Source: CAXBNB01 sp040151475 (GTDB lineage: Bacteria; Bacteroidota; Bacteroidia; Cytophagales; Cyclobacteriaceae). From it: a stretch of 64,000 nucleotides of DNA. Made by a program: the position numbers and the translations under genes. Shown piece after piece: positions 45,761-55,042 of this stretch (its first letter is position 1; every line of letters starts with the position of its first letter). The stretch spans positions 34,215 through 98,214 of the forward strand of contig NZ_JBDKWG010000149.1 of the NCBI RefSeq assembly GCF_040151475.1. The letters run 5' to 3'. The notes beneath the pieces were generated by a model. That model did no database searches and was not told the DNA's origin. It saw only the letters and a list, made by a program, of their open reading frames with translations.

Positions 45761-47311
45761 ATGGCAAAAAATGACGATCCTAATTTGTTGAAAAAGATCA
45801 TAGCTCACGCTAAGGAGTATGGTTTTGTGTTTCCATCAAGCGAAATATATGATGGGCTGAGTGCTACGTATGATTACGGTCAGTACGGTGTGGAGTTGAA
45901 GAATAACATCCGCAGCTATTGGTGGAAAGCCATGGTGCAGATGAATGAAAATATAGTAGGGCTGGATGCTTCCATTTTTATGCATCCAACTACATGGAAG
46001 GCTTCCGGTCACGTAGATGCTTTCAATGATCCATTGATTGATAATAAAGATTCTAAAAAACGTTACCGTGCGGATGTGCTGATTGAAGATCACATCGCCA
46101 AGATTGAAGCCAAGATCAACAAAGAGGTAGATAAAGCAGCCAAGAAATTTGGTAATGATTTTGATGAAAAGCAGTTTAAAGAAACCAATCCAAGGGTGCT
46201 GGATAATGTTAAGAAAATAGATGACATCAATTCACGATTTAAAAGAGACTTAGAGGAAGAGGATTTTGATGATTTGAAATTGCTAATTGAAGAATTGGGA
46301 ATAGCAGATCCGATAAGTGGCTCTAAAAACTGGACAGAAGTACGTCAATTCAACCTCATGTTCTCAACAGAATTGGGATCATTGGCAGATGGAGCGAGCA
46401 AAATTTATTTAAGGCCTGAAACCGCTCAGGGTATTTTTGTCAACTACCTCAATGTGCAGAAAACGGGTAGGATGAAGCTTCCTTTTGGGATAGCCCAAAC
46501 AGGAAAAGCTTTTAGAAATGAAATTATAGCCCGTCAGTTTATATTTCGTATGCGGGAGTTTGAGCAGATGGAAATGCAATTTTTCGTAAAGCCGGGAACA
46601 GAAATGGAGTGGTATGAACATTGGAAAGCAAAAAGGCTCGCATGGCACAAAGCTCTTGGTCTGGGAGAAGACAGCTATCGATATCATGACCACCTCAATC
46701 TGGCACATTATGCCAATGCAGCATGTGATATAGAGTTTGATTTTCCAATGGGATTCAAAGAACTTGAAGGAATTCATTCCAGAACGGATTTTGACTTAAA
46801 AGCTCACGAAGAATATTCAGGTAAAAAACTACAGTTTTTTGATAACGAGGAAGAAAAATCGTATGTGCCTTATGTAGTAGAAACCTCAATTGGGCTGGAC
46901 AGGATGTTTTTGGCTGTATTGACTTCAGCTTTTCAGGAAGAAACATTAGAAGATGGCAGCAGCAGAACGGTATTGAAGATACCACCAGTATTGGCACCAA
47001 TCAAAGCCGCAGTATTGCCTTTGCTCAACAAAGATGGCCTTCCAGAGAAAGCACATGAGATATTGGATGAACTAAAAATGTCAGTTAATGTGCAGTATGA
47101 TGGTAAAGATGCGATAGGTAGAAGGTACAGGAGGCAAGATACTATTGGGACTCCCTATTGTATCACCGTAGATCATCAGACACTGGAGGATAACACAGTT
47201 ACAATACGAGAAAGAGATAGCATGGAGCAAAGAAGGGTTTCTGTAAAAGACGTGGTGAATGAGATAGAAGAAGCGGTTTCAATCAAAGCTTTGTTGAGAT
47301 CGGTGAATTAA
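45761..47311 (+). CDS. glyS: glycyl-tRNA synthetase (single-chain, alpha2 type)
   Basis: The enzyme charges tRNA-Gly. The 516-residue protein begins MAKNDDPNLLKKII and has the class II motifs: YDYGQYGVELKNNI (motif 1 region), RPETAQGIF and FRNEI with RMREFEQMEMQFFV (motif 2), and IGLDRMFLA (motif 3). The anticodon-binding domain lies at the C-terminus. An eight-residue upstream in-frame extension would cross the -7 promoter box, so I start at 45761. Confidence 0.96.
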   Translation: MAKNDDPNLLKKIIAHAKEYGFVFPSSEIYDGLSATYDYGQYGVELKNNIRSYWWKAMVQMNENIVGLDASIFMHPTTWKASGHVDAFNDPLIDNKDSKKRYRADVLIEDHIAKIEAKINKEVDKAAKKFGNDFDEKQFKETNPRVLDNVKKIDDINSRFKRDLEEEDFDDLKLLIEELGIADPISGSKNWTEVRQFNLMFSTELGSLADGASKIYLRPETAQGIFVNYLNVQKTGRMKLPFGIAQTGKAFRNEIIARQFIFRMREFEQMEMQFFVKPGTEMEWYEHWKAKRLAWHKALGLGEDSYRYHDHLNLAHYANAACDIEFDFPMGFKELEGIHSRTDFDLKAHEEYSGKKLQFFDNEEEKSYVPYVVETSIGLDRMFLAVLTSAFQEETLEDGSSRTVLKIPPVLAPIKAAVLPLLNKDGLPEKAHEILDELKMSVNVQYDGKDAIGRRYRRQDTIGTPYCITVDHQTLEDNTVTIRERDSMEQRRVSVKDVVNEIEEAVSIKALLRSVN

Positions 47312-47392
47312 CCAAGACAAGATTTATATCCCACGCTTTAATTGAGAGTTTCTTAATTTGTTTAAATTAAGCCAAAATAGCTATTCTCTATT

Positions 47393-48055
47393 ATGGGATT
47401 TTATACTCTACTCATTTTTGTGTCATTACTTGTTTTGGTAGTGTTTTTAGTTGTGATATTGACACCAATAATAAAAACACAACTTAAAGCTCGAAAATTA
47501 GGAGTAAATATTACCCTAAAAGAAGCACATGCCCTTTCCAACATTCCAGAGCTGCCAAATGAGTTTCTAAATACTGCAGCAGACCTGCGTAAAATTGACA
47601 GAAATGTTTATTTGGGTTCTCTGGTCGATTACCACATCGCAGGTGGTAACTTGTCCAAATTGAAAGATGGACTGGAAAGAATAAAATCAAGTGGGAAAGA
47701 GGTGTCTTTCAATACGCTTTTGCTTTTAAACCTGGCAAAAAAAGACGTGCAAGAGGCAATCGACAACATTGACAAAGTGTATGAGATAGATGTGAGGGAA
47801 GTTGAAGAAAATGGAATCAAAGTTAACTACCATGGGGAATTTAAAATTGACTTTCAGGATTCTTTTTGGGTAATTCCTGACTTGGAAGAAATCAAAGAAA
47901 ATTTAAAAAACAAGATTGAGTTAGCCCTCCTGAGTGCAGATACGAGCGATAAAGGACTTGAAGAGTTCATCACTCAAAAATACCTGAACAAAAGTTTTTG
48001 GAGAGATCAGTCTCATGCTATTATCCTAAATCAGAAAATTGAAATCATCAATTAA
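47393..48055 (+). CDS. FloA-like membrane protein, short form
   Basis: The 220-residue protein starts with one transmembrane helix (about 5-26). Residues about 35-125 follow the order of flotillin-like FloA proteins: an LGVNITLKEAHALSNIPELP stretch, then SLVDYHIAGGNLSKLKDGL and NTLLLLNLAKKDVQEAI, matching FloA's HYLAGGN and DLAGRDVLEA. FloA is about 330 residues with a Glu/Ala-rich coiled coil; here that part is missing and the C-terminus is unrelated. It may be a diverged scaffold protein. Confidence 0.5.
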   Translation: MGFYTLLIFVSLLVLVVFLVVILTPIIKTQLKARKLGVNITLKEAHALSNIPELPNEFLNTAADLRKIDRNVYLGSLVDYHIAGGNLSKLKDGLERIKSSGKEVSFNTLLLLNLAKKDVQEAIDNIDKVYEIDVREVEENGIKVNYHGEFKIDFQDSFWVIPDLEEIKENLKNKIELALLSADTSDKGLEEFITQKYLNKSFWRDQSHAIILNQKIEIIN

Positions 48056-48061
48056 ATAGAT

Positions 48062-48397
48062 ATGCCGATATTGAAATTTGACAACACGGAGGCGAAAATA
48101 GTTCGCAAAGGATTGGAAAGAAAAATCATTCATACAGGGGATTTAATGACAGTATTATTGGATTTTTCTGATGGCCCCTGGAAGGAAAAGGAACCTCCTC
48201 ACTCACATTCTCATGTACAAACTTCATACATAGCTGAGGGTGAAATCATATTTTATTGTGAAGGTGAGCCCGATGAACACTTGAAAGCAGGCGATATGTT
48301 TGTAGTGCCTTCTGGTAAGTTGCATACCATAAAGTTGCTGACAAAAACAGCTCGTTTGGTGGACAGTTTTTCACCTATCAGGGAGGACTTTTTGTAA
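48062..48397 (+). CDS. cupin domain protein
   Basis: The 111-residue protein is a single small beta-barrel with cupin motifs: PPHSHSHVQTSYIAEGEI (metal-binding histidines and Glu) and GDMFVVPSGKLHTIKLL. It could be a metal-dependent enzyme or a sensor; nothing points to a substrate. It starts six bases after the preceding gene and stops nine bases before the hydrolase, so the three genes probably form an operon. Confidence 0.85.
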   Translation: MPILKFDNTEAKIVRKGLERKIIHTGDLMTVLLDFSDGPWKEKEPPHSHSHVQTSYIAEGEIIFYCEGEPDEHLKAGDMFVVPSGKLHTIKLLTKTARLVDSFSPIREDFL

Positions 48398-48405
48398 AAT
48401 AAAAG

Positions 48406-49050
48406 ATGAAAGCATACTGCATTAGCGGCATTGGAGCCAATGAAAAAGTATTTCACCAGCTCAAGCTTGATTTCGAATATGTGCCTGTCAAATGGATGCC
48501 AACAAATGTATCCGAAACGCTTCAAGACTATGCGCACAAACTTTGTGATCAGGTTGATACCAGTGAGCCGTTCGTGTTGATCGGGGTATCTTACGGAGGT
48601 ATGCTGGCAACTGAAATGAACAAGTTCATTCGCCCGGAAAAGACCATTCTGATTTCATCCACTGCTACCAGAAAGGAATTGCCCTGGACTTTGAAGTTTT
48701 TAGGCAACACAAAAATCATTTATCTTGTCCCTTCTACATTTTTTACTGTTCCTCCATTCATCATATTTTGGTTTTTTGGGATCAATACAAAAGAAGGCAA
48801 AAGAATGATCACTGAAATCATTGGAGGAATTGACAAAAAGTTCACTAAGCTGTCTGTAAAAAAGATACTGGAATGGAAAAATATGGATATAGCACCAAAT
48901 ACATTAAGAATTCATGGTGATAAAGACAGATTACTTCCAGCTCCCCTCAATGTAGAATACATTGAAGTTAAAAATGCCGGACATTTCATGATTGGAAACC
49001 GAGTCGAAGAGGTCAGTGAAATCCTGAACAGAGAATTCAAATTAATTTGA
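48406..49050 (+). CDS. alpha/beta hydrolase
   Basis: The 214-residue protein has a compact alpha/beta-hydrolase fold with nucleophile elbow GVSYGG (Ser at about residue 62), Asp in HGDKDRLLP and catalytic His in NAGHFMIG. It lacks a signal peptide. A hydrophobic central cap (IIYLVPSTFFTVPPFIIFW) suggests a lipid-like substrate. It is the last gene of the FloA-like/cupin set. Confidence 0.85.
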   Translation: MKAYCISGIGANEKVFHQLKLDFEYVPVKWMPTNVSETLQDYAHKLCDQVDTSEPFVLIGVSYGGMLATEMNKFIRPEKTILISSTATRKELPWTLKFLGNTKIIYLVPSTFFTVPPFIIFWFFGINTKEGKRMITEIIGGIDKKFTKLSVKKILEWKNMDIAPNTLRIHGDKDRLLPAPLNVEYIEVKNAGHFMIGNRVEEVSEILNREFKLI

Positions 49051-49070
49051 GACACTATATCTGGAAACAT

Positions 49071-49091
49071 ATTTTAAATCCGGATTAAAAT
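49071..49091. terminator. possible bidirectional terminator
   Basis: ATTTTAAATCC and GGATTAAAAT form a short stem with one bulged base between two convergent genes. A/T runs flank it on both sides. Its symmetry fits a bidirectional terminator, but it is weak. Confidence 0.3.
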
Positions 49092-49134
49092 GTATTCGTT
49101 TAGATAATAGTGCCAAAAATCATCCTTTCGCCAC

Positions 49135-51207
49135 TCAAATATTTTTATTCCCCTCCTCTATTCTTTTTTGGTTCTCAGCAGCTTCTTTCAAAATCTCCAA
49201 TATCTTTTCGTTTTTTACTATAACCAGCCCCAAGCTTTCTTTTGACACTCCATCCTTGAGCTTGTAATCATATACTGGCATGTCATTTTGAAATTTTGTT
49301 TGGAAACATTTGAATATGACATTTTCGTGCTCTTTAAGCTCAGTTGCTATTTCAACAATATGAGTAGATATTAGAAATAAGCTTAAATGAATCTTTAAAA
49401 ACCCAGAAGTAACCATAAAAGAAGCATCAAAGGCATCTTTCACACTTGTCCCCCTGAAGAGTTCGTCAAAAATAAAAATCATTTTGTTGTTTTTCTTAAT
49501 TGATAAAGCGGCATCCTTTACTCTTTTTACTTCACTATAAAAATGACTGTAACCTTTATTAATATCGTCCGAGAGGTTGATAGTAGTGTTCAGTCCATTG
49601 AATATAGAAGTACTCATTTTCTTTGCAGGAACAGGAAACCCTAAGTGAGCCAGATAAACACAGATACCGAAAGATTTAAGAAAAGTAGATTTTCCAGACA
49701 TATTGGCTCCTGTCAAAAAACATAAATTTTTGGCAGGACTCATTTTGATGTCATTGGAAACAGGAGTAACAATAGAAGGATGAAACATACCTCCAATTTC
49801 TACCATAGGATCGGTTGAGTCCACATACTCAGGGCACACCAAATTATATTGGCTCATAGCAGTGGCAATTGATGCATACGCTTCCAGCTCATACAGGCAA
49901 TTTAAAAGAAACAATATGTCATCTTTAGCCTGTTTTCTAAAGGTGCAATCATACTTGCCTAAATAGAATATGCCAGAGTTAGTATCATAGGTCTGCCTAA
50001 TTCTTCGAATTTCTTCCTTGCCAAGGGTTTCTTCTATCTCATATAATACCTTTGACAAATACATTGGTAAATTTTCCTTAGCAAACTCTCCTAAAAGTGA
50101 ATTTAGGTAGTTTAAAAAACCGATGGTCTTTTCAATTCCCGTCTCTTTGATATAGTAATCATTTGTTACCCTATACCTGTTTTCAATATTGGAAATAAAA
50201 GAGTTTAGCTTGCTATCTTTTGAAATTGAAATGTCAGAAGTAATGTAATATTCAACAAAGTCAATTTGCTTACTATCCAATAGCAATTGGGTTTTGCTTG
50301 CATAAAAGAACTGAATAGAGTCTCTTCTGGATTTTAGAACGTTCAAATTTTGACTTGGTGTTTTGAACATTTTATGAAGCACCTCCCTTCCACCTTTGGT
50401 CTGTACCTGATCGAAAAGAGCCAACAAAGAACCTGGAGTGCCATTTTCAAACAAATCAAGATCTTTCAAAGTTTGTTGGTCTGCTAAGAATGATAATTCA
50501 GAGATTTCATTGTCTTCTGAATTGGTTTTTGCGGTGAACGTTCCTACTGGTAAATACTTCAAATCTTCCAACTGTTCAAGCTGCTCAATCGGTTTACACG
50601 ACCCATTTGTCAAAAGTATAATTCGATCACTTGCCTCAATAATATTCCTATAGTCGTGATCGGTTATTATAAATCCTTTACCTGAACTGTGCTGATCTAT
50701 GAGCTCCTTGATCGCTTCCCTGTATAGAGGTTCAATTCCAGAAAATGGTTCATCTAAAAGTATAAACTTAACAGGAAGGTTTACCAGTAATAAAACTTCG
50801 AAATACCTTAATTCACCACCTGAAAGTTCAGAAACATCTTTATTAAGGTGCTTGCTAATTCTTTTATCATTTAAGATTTCATTCCTTTTATCTTTAGCAT
50901 CGATAAAAATAGCAGCAATTCGCCTTAGAGAAATTCCTTTCGGCAAAAAAGCCTTCTGTGGTAAATATGCTGCTAAACCTCTAGCCTCATACAGTTTTGA
51001 ATATACCCTTTTGTTAACCCTTATGCTTTTGTCGTGCGTATGTTCCGTTCCATATATGATTTTGAGAAGTGTTGATTTTCCGCACCCGTTTCTACCCAAT
51101 ATACCTAAAACCTCTCCTGTACTACATTTTAAATATACATTGGAGAGAACTTTTATATGCCCATAACTCTTGATTATACTATCTGCTTCAAGTTCATGCT
51201 TTCCCAT
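49135..51207 (-). CDS. fusion of an ABC-transporter ATPase and a MutS-type core/ATPase
   Basis: The 690-residue protein has two complete nucleotide-binding units. Residues about 4-215 are an ABC-transporter ATPase with Walker A GRNGCGKST (38-46), signature LSGGE (128-132), Walker B LLDEP (Asp152, Glu153) and H-loop His184. Residues about 235-450 match the MutS core and lever (FLADQQTLKDL, SLLALFDQVQTKGGREVL, RRDSIQFF). Residues 460-665 are the MutS ATPase: HPSI, Walker A GANMSGKST (500-508), FDELFRGTS (Asp581, Glu582) and STH (His616). The mismatch-recognition and connector domains of MutS and the Smr domain are absent. The start overlaps a small membrane-protein gene (TGATG). The function is unknown. 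Confidence 0.85.
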   Translation of the reverse strand: MGKHELEADSIIKSYGHIKVLSNVYLKCSTGEVLGILGRNGCGKSTLLKIIYGTEHTHDKSIRVNKRVYSKLYEARGLAAYLPQKAFLPKGISLRRIAAIFIDAKDKRNEILNDKRISKHLNKDVSELSGGELRYFEVLLLVNLPVKFILLDEPFSGIEPLYREAIKELIDQHSSGKGFIITDHDYRNIIEASDRIILLTNGSCKPIEQLEQLEDLKYLPVGTFTAKTNSEDNEISELSFLADQQTLKDLDLFENGTPGSLLALFDQVQTKGGREVLHKMFKTPSQNLNVLKSRRDSIQFFYASKTQLLLDSKQIDFVEYYITSDISISKDSKLNSFISNIENRYRVTNDYYIKETGIEKTIGFLNYLNSLLGEFAKENLPMYLSKVLYEIEETLGKEEIRRIRQTYDTNSGIFYLGKYDCTFRKQAKDDILFLLNCLYELEAYASIATAMSQYNLVCPEYVDSTDPMVEIGGMFHPSIVTPVSNDIKMSPAKNLCFLTGANMSGKSTFLKSFGICVYLAHLGFPVPAKKMSTSIFNGLNTTINLSDDINKGYSHFYSEVKRVKDAALSIKKNNKMIFIFDELFRGTSVKDAFDASFMVTSGFLKIHLSLFLISTHIVEIATELKEHENVIFKCFQTKFQNDMPVYDYKLKDGVSKESLGLVIVKNEKILEILKEAAENQKRIEEGNKNI

Positions 51208-51497
51208 CACACCAAAGCTTTAGTCACAAAGTAAAAGATGAGTAGCAAAACATCGATAAGATAAGTAATTGTTAAAAGCTTCAGCTTTGAAATTCCTCGA
51301 TTGAAATAGAAATAATACCTGTCTGCATACCTAATTTCATAAAAATACACTGACAACAAAAAACCGACAGTTATAGAGGATACAATAAAGGTACTGAGAA
51401 AGTCAAGCCCTACAGCCAAGCCAGATATACCTAACAAAGCTGAAAATGGTAAGTTGAAATAATGAAGCTCCTTATAATAAAGTAGTATTAATTTCAT
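51207..51497 (-). CDS. small membrane protein coupled to the ABC-MutS fusion
   Basis: The 96-residue protein has three predicted helices (about 15-33, 35-51 and 75-93). A loop (EIRYADRYYFYFNRGISKLKLL) between the second and third resembles the coupling region of ABC-2-type permeases. Its stop overlaps the fusion gene's start by one base, so they are made together. It may be the membrane half of the transporter whose ATPase is in the fusion, although it is far smaller than a normal permease. I do not recognise the family. Confidence 0.65.
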   Translation of the reverse strand: MKLILLYYKELHYFNLPFSALLGISGLAVGLDFLSTFIVSSITVGFLLSVYFYEIRYADRYYFYFNRGISKLKLLTITYLIDVLLLIFYFVTKALV

Positions 51498-51549
51498 TTA
51501 AACGTATTTAGAGAATATTCAACGAAAACTCTCTCAGAATAGTATAAGA

Positions 51550-52131
51550 TCACCCCTTCCGCCACTCAAGCATTTTCTCATAGATATCCAGGCAAATCCA
51601 TGCATCGGTAGCGGCATAGTGCATTTGAGCCCGGGTAAGTTTCGGGTTTTCCCAATTGGAAACCTGCTGGCTTTTTGAAATTCTTTTGTTGAGAAATATG
51701 CCAGAGAGCTTTCTGACCCCTATGCTTTCCATTTCCAGTTCTTCTGCCAACTCATTGAGGTCAACAAAGCCTTCCGGTTTAATTGGTTTTATCTTTTGCA
51801 AGTCACGGATATCGTCTCTCAGCCCTATTCCCAATTTGAGGGTGTCCTGATCTTCGAAGAGGCTAATGAGGTGTTCTTCCAGCCCTGTTTTGTTTATTCT
51901 GATAAGGTAAACCACATCATGCACTGCCAGTTGCACCAATGCCACGGCATGGTATTGTCCTTTTTTAAAAGTAGGTTTTGTTTCGGTATCAAAGCCCACT
52001 ACTTTTTGTTGTCTACAGTGTTGAACAGCCCTTTTAATCTCAGAAGCATCTTCTATCAATCGGATTTTACCCTGATAACGAAACAGCGGCAACTCTTGTA
52101 GTTCATCTTTGGTAATACTTTTTACATACAT
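51550..52131 (-). CDS. RNase D-like 3'-5' exonuclease
   Basis: The 193-residue protein is a DEDDy exonuclease domain with the first acidic pair in VVGFDTET, a middle Asp in KLGIGLRDDIRDL, and the final YAATDAW motif. It lacks the HRDC domains of full RNase D, so it is the short form. RNA 3' end trimming is the likely activity. Its start overlaps the stop of the antiporter gene by one base. Confidence 0.88.
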   Translation of the reverse strand: MYVKSITKDELQELPLFRYQGKIRLIEDASEIKRAVQHCRQQKVVGFDTETKPTFKKGQYHAVALVQLAVHDVVYLIRINKTGLEEHLISLFEDQDTLKLGIGLRDDIRDLQKIKPIKPEGFVDLNELAEELEMESIGVRKLSGIFLNKRISKSQQVSNWENPKLTRAQMHYAATDAWICLDIYEKMLEWRKG

Positions 52132-53585
52132 TATTGCTGATCTCCTCCTTCTACAAGTTTCTTTATTTTAATATTTAAAAAACCATAAACCATAGTCATA
52201 ACAGGGCTTATGATATTGAAAAAACAATATGGGATAAAGTCCAATGGACTCACTGCCAACACACTGGAATGAAAAGCACCACAGCTATTCCAAGGCACAA
52301 GTACTGAAGTAACAGTTCCCGAATCTTCAAGCGTTCTACTCAGATTCTCAGGAGCCAATTTTCTATCCCTGTAAACATCGACGTACATCCTTCCCGGCAC
52401 TACTATGGCCAGGTATTGATCTGAAGCCGTCAGATTAAAAAATATGCAGGTACTGGCTGTAGATGCAATCAACGATCCTGTGGATTTGGCAAAAGACAAA
52501 ATAGAATCAGCTATCTTTTTGAGCATACCTGAGCATTCCATCACTCCTCCAAATATCATGGCTGTAAAAATCAACCAGGTGGTATTTAGCATTCCTGCCA
52601 TTCCTTTGGAAATCAGTAGTTCATTGACAGTTTCGTTGTTGGTAGTAATGTATATTTTACCATAAAGTGCTTTCATAGATCCTGCAAATAATACTTGCCA
52701 ATAAGCTCCGGTATATCCGGACACCTCTTCTATTATATTTCTTTGAAAAACCAAAGCAAACAACAATCCCAAAATAGTAGCAGTAAACATAACAGGGATA
52801 GCAGCTACTTTTCTATAAATCATGTACACCATAACTGCGGGCACAACAAACAACAATGGGGACAAATAAAATTTACTTTCTATTGCTGAGAGTATTTCCT
52901 GAGTACCAGTCAATTTGATATCCGTGCCATTGGTAAACCCAATGAATAGAAATATAATTAACGTGATACTGATGGATGGAAAAGTGGTCAGAAACATGTA
53001 CCTGATGTGGGTAAAAATGTCTGTGCCTGCCATAGCTGGTGCAAGGTTGGTGGTGTCCGATAGTGGCGACATTTTATCACCGAAATAAGCACCCGACAAA
53101 ACCGCTCCGGCAACCACTCCATCGTGAAATCCCATCGCCCTGCCTATGCCAATCAGTGCTATGCCTACAGTAGCTGAGGTAGTCCATGAACTCCCAGTCG
53201 CCAAAGACACCACAGAGCACACCACACAAGCGGCAAACAAAAACATAGTGGGATTCAATAGCTGTAACCCATAATAAATCATAGCCGGAACTATACCGCT
53301 GAGCATCCAACTACCAGCAAGGGAACCTATCAAAAATAATATGAGAATAGAGGGCATGGCTGAGTTGATCGTTTTGATCATTCCATCTCGAATTTCCAGC
53401 CACCTGTACCCCAGTTTCAAGGCAATCACTGCCGCAACAGATGCAGATAAGATCAGTACCATTTGATTGGAACCATCCAGAGAAGCGTCACCAAAAATGC
53501 CAACATTGATAAAAAGCAGAACAGTAAGAAAAATAATAGGAATAAATGCCTCCAGTAAAGTTGCTTCCCGTTTTTGTTTTGGCAT
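52131..53585 (-). CDS. nhaC: Na+/H+ antiporter, NhaC family
   Basis: The 484-residue inner-membrane protein has about 12 membrane segments and NhaC family stretches: LATGSSWTTSATVGIALIGIG, GAYFGDKMSPLSDTTNLAPA and GTVTSVLVPWNSCGAFHSS. It exchanges sodium for protons, or possibly related amino-acid couples in this family. It fits a salt-water lifestyle. The gene is coupled to the exonuclease downstream by TAATG. Confidence 0.9.
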   Translation of the reverse strand: MPKQKREATLLEAFIPIIFLTVLLFINVGIFGDASLDGSNQMVLILSASVAAVIALKLGYRWLEIRDGMIKTINSAMPSILILFLIGSLAGSWMLSGIVPAMIYYGLQLLNPTMFLFAACVVCSVVSLATGSSWTTSATVGIALIGIGRAMGFHDGVVAGAVLSGAYFGDKMSPLSDTTNLAPAMAGTDIFTHIRYMFLTTFPSISITLIIFLFIGFTNGTDIKLTGTQEILSAIESKFYLSPLLFVVPAVMVYMIYRKVAAIPVMFTATILGLLFALVFQRNIIEEVSGYTGAYWQVLFAGSMKALYGKIYITTNNETVNELLISKGMAGMLNTTWLIFTAMIFGGVMECSGMLKKIADSILSFAKSTGSLIASTASTCIFFNLTASDQYLAIVVPGRMYVDVYRDRKLAPENLSRTLEDSGTVTSVLVPWNSCGAFHSSVLAVSPLDFIPYCFFNIISPVMTMVYGFLNIKIKKLVEGGDQQ

Positions 53586-53688
53586 TCAGTATTAATTTGG
53601 GTTCAAAAAGGGAAGTTAGATATTTTTTGTGAAATGATTTGGGATTCAGATATGAGAATGTGTCAAAATACTCGAATAAAATCAACAT

Positions 53689-54864
53689 TTAGCCCTTTCT
53701 CCTTTTCAACTCTTTTTTTACCAATAAAAATTCACGGCTTGTTTGTCCTGCAATAGCAGTATTCTCTTCTGCCCTACGCATCAGGTAAGGCATTACTTTT
53801 TCGACAGACCCATAGGGCACGTATTTGGCTACATTGAATCCTTCTTTGGCTAGGTTGTAAGAGATATTATCGCTCATCCCATACAATTGGGCAAAAAACA
53901 CTCTGGAGTCAGCCCTGTCAACTCCCTTAGAGTCTATCAACTCAGCCAGGTGCATTGAGCTGTCTTCATTGTGAGTTCCGGCACAAACCGATATGCTGTC
54001 GATATGATCTATACAATAGTCAAGTGCCAGATTGTAGTCTCTGTCACAAGCCATTTTGTTCGGTTGAATGGGATCATCATATCCCATTTCCTCGGCTCGT
54101 TCCCTTTCTTTTTCCATGTAGGCTCCTCTTACCAATTTAGCCCCAAGATGGCAATTCATTGACCTTAGTTCCTGATGGGCATTGGTCAAATCATTCAAAG
54201 CACTTTTCTTATACAATTGGTAGGTATTGAAAATATAAGCCTTGTCCTTATTGAATTTGCGCATCATAGCATAGACCACATTGTCGATTGCTTTTTGTAT
54301 CCACGACTCTTCGGCATCTATATAAAGACACTTCCCATGCTTCACTGCTTTGGCACATATTGCCTCCACTCTCTTTTCAAACCTGATGTATTTGTTTTTT
54401 TCATTTTCAGTAAAACTCAAACCTGATTGTGCCTTTATCAACAAGTCAAAATCAATAAAAGCCGTCAATTTCATTACTGTGATAGGAATATTTTCAGACG
54501 TAGCGGCATACTCCAATGACCGAATCATCTCTAATTTATTGGCTTCAAATCCTTCTTCTGTATTTTCCCCTTCCACAGAATAATCAAGAATGGCTTTGAT
54601 ATTTGATTGTTTCAGTTTTTCGATAGTAGTTCTGCATCCCTCGAGAGACTCTCCCCCGCAGAATTGAAAAAACAGGGTTTTCCTGATAAGCCCTTTAACA
54701 GGAAGCTTTAATTTCAATACCGTTGAGGTACACCAAATCCCAACTTTAGTGATTAATGGGTAATTCATGGTACAGAACAAAAAGTACATCAACCGAAGTG
54801 CTTTGTCAGACTTGTCTCCAAAAGCAACCGCCGTATCATCAAAGGATATTTTTGACCCATTCAT
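53689..54864 (-). CDS. proline dehydrogenase
   Basis: The 391-residue flavoenzyme oxidises proline to pyrroline-5-carboxylate and passes electrons to the respiratory chain. The barrel shows family motifs: ILDYSVEGE, MKLTAFID, YIDAEESWIQ, NTYQLYKK, AKLVRGAYMEKER, VCAGTHN, and a late FAQLYGMSDNISYNLA with KYVPYGSVEKVMPYLMRRAEEN. It is monofunctional; the dehydrogenase for the second step is not nearby. Its promoter faces that of the protease gene. Confidence 0.93.
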   Translation of the reverse strand: MNGSKISFDDTAVAFGDKSDKALRLMYFLFCTMNYPLITKVGIWCTSTVLKLKLPVKGLIRKTLFFQFCGGESLEGCRTTIEKLKQSNIKAILDYSVEGENTEEGFEANKLEMIRSLEYAATSENIPITVMKLTAFIDFDLLIKAQSGLSFTENEKNKYIRFEKRVEAICAKAVKHGKCLYIDAEESWIQKAIDNVVYAMMRKFNKDKAYIFNTYQLYKKSALNDLTNAHQELRSMNCHLGAKLVRGAYMEKERERAEEMGYDDPIQPNKMACDRDYNLALDYCIDHIDSISVCAGTHNEDSSMHLAELIDSKGVDRADSRVFFAQLYGMSDNISYNLAKEGFNVAKYVPYGSVEKVMPYLMRRAEENTAIAGQTSREFLLVKKELKRRKG

Positions 54865-54880
54865 TCTACTAAATTTGTGA

Positions 54881-54888
54881 CAAAAGTA
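54881..54888 (-). promoter_or_regulatory. -7 promoter element of proline dehydrogenase gene
   Basis: On the minus strand TACTTTTG is a perfect TAnnTTTG match, 16 bases before the ATG at 54864. No convincing -33 box is seen at 19-21 bases. Confidence 0.45.
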
Positions 54889-55018
54889 GATTTGATCTGC
54901 ATGAGAATGTAAATCGCCATTTGCACATACTCATACAAAATTGATTAGTTCAGGCCAGAGTGATGGTTGATCACTGAAGTTTTGGGCTATTGAAGTGCCA
55001 CAACACTGGCGAATACTA

Positions 55019-55026
55019 TACTTTTG
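55019..55026 (+). promoter_or_regulatory. -7 promoter element of the STE24-type protease gene
   Basis: TACTTTTG matches TAnnTTTG perfectly and lies 16 bases before the ATG at 55043. It forms a divergent pair with the identical box of the proline dehydrogenase gene. Confidence 0.45.
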
Positions 55027-55042
55027 CAAAAAATCAGAAAAT

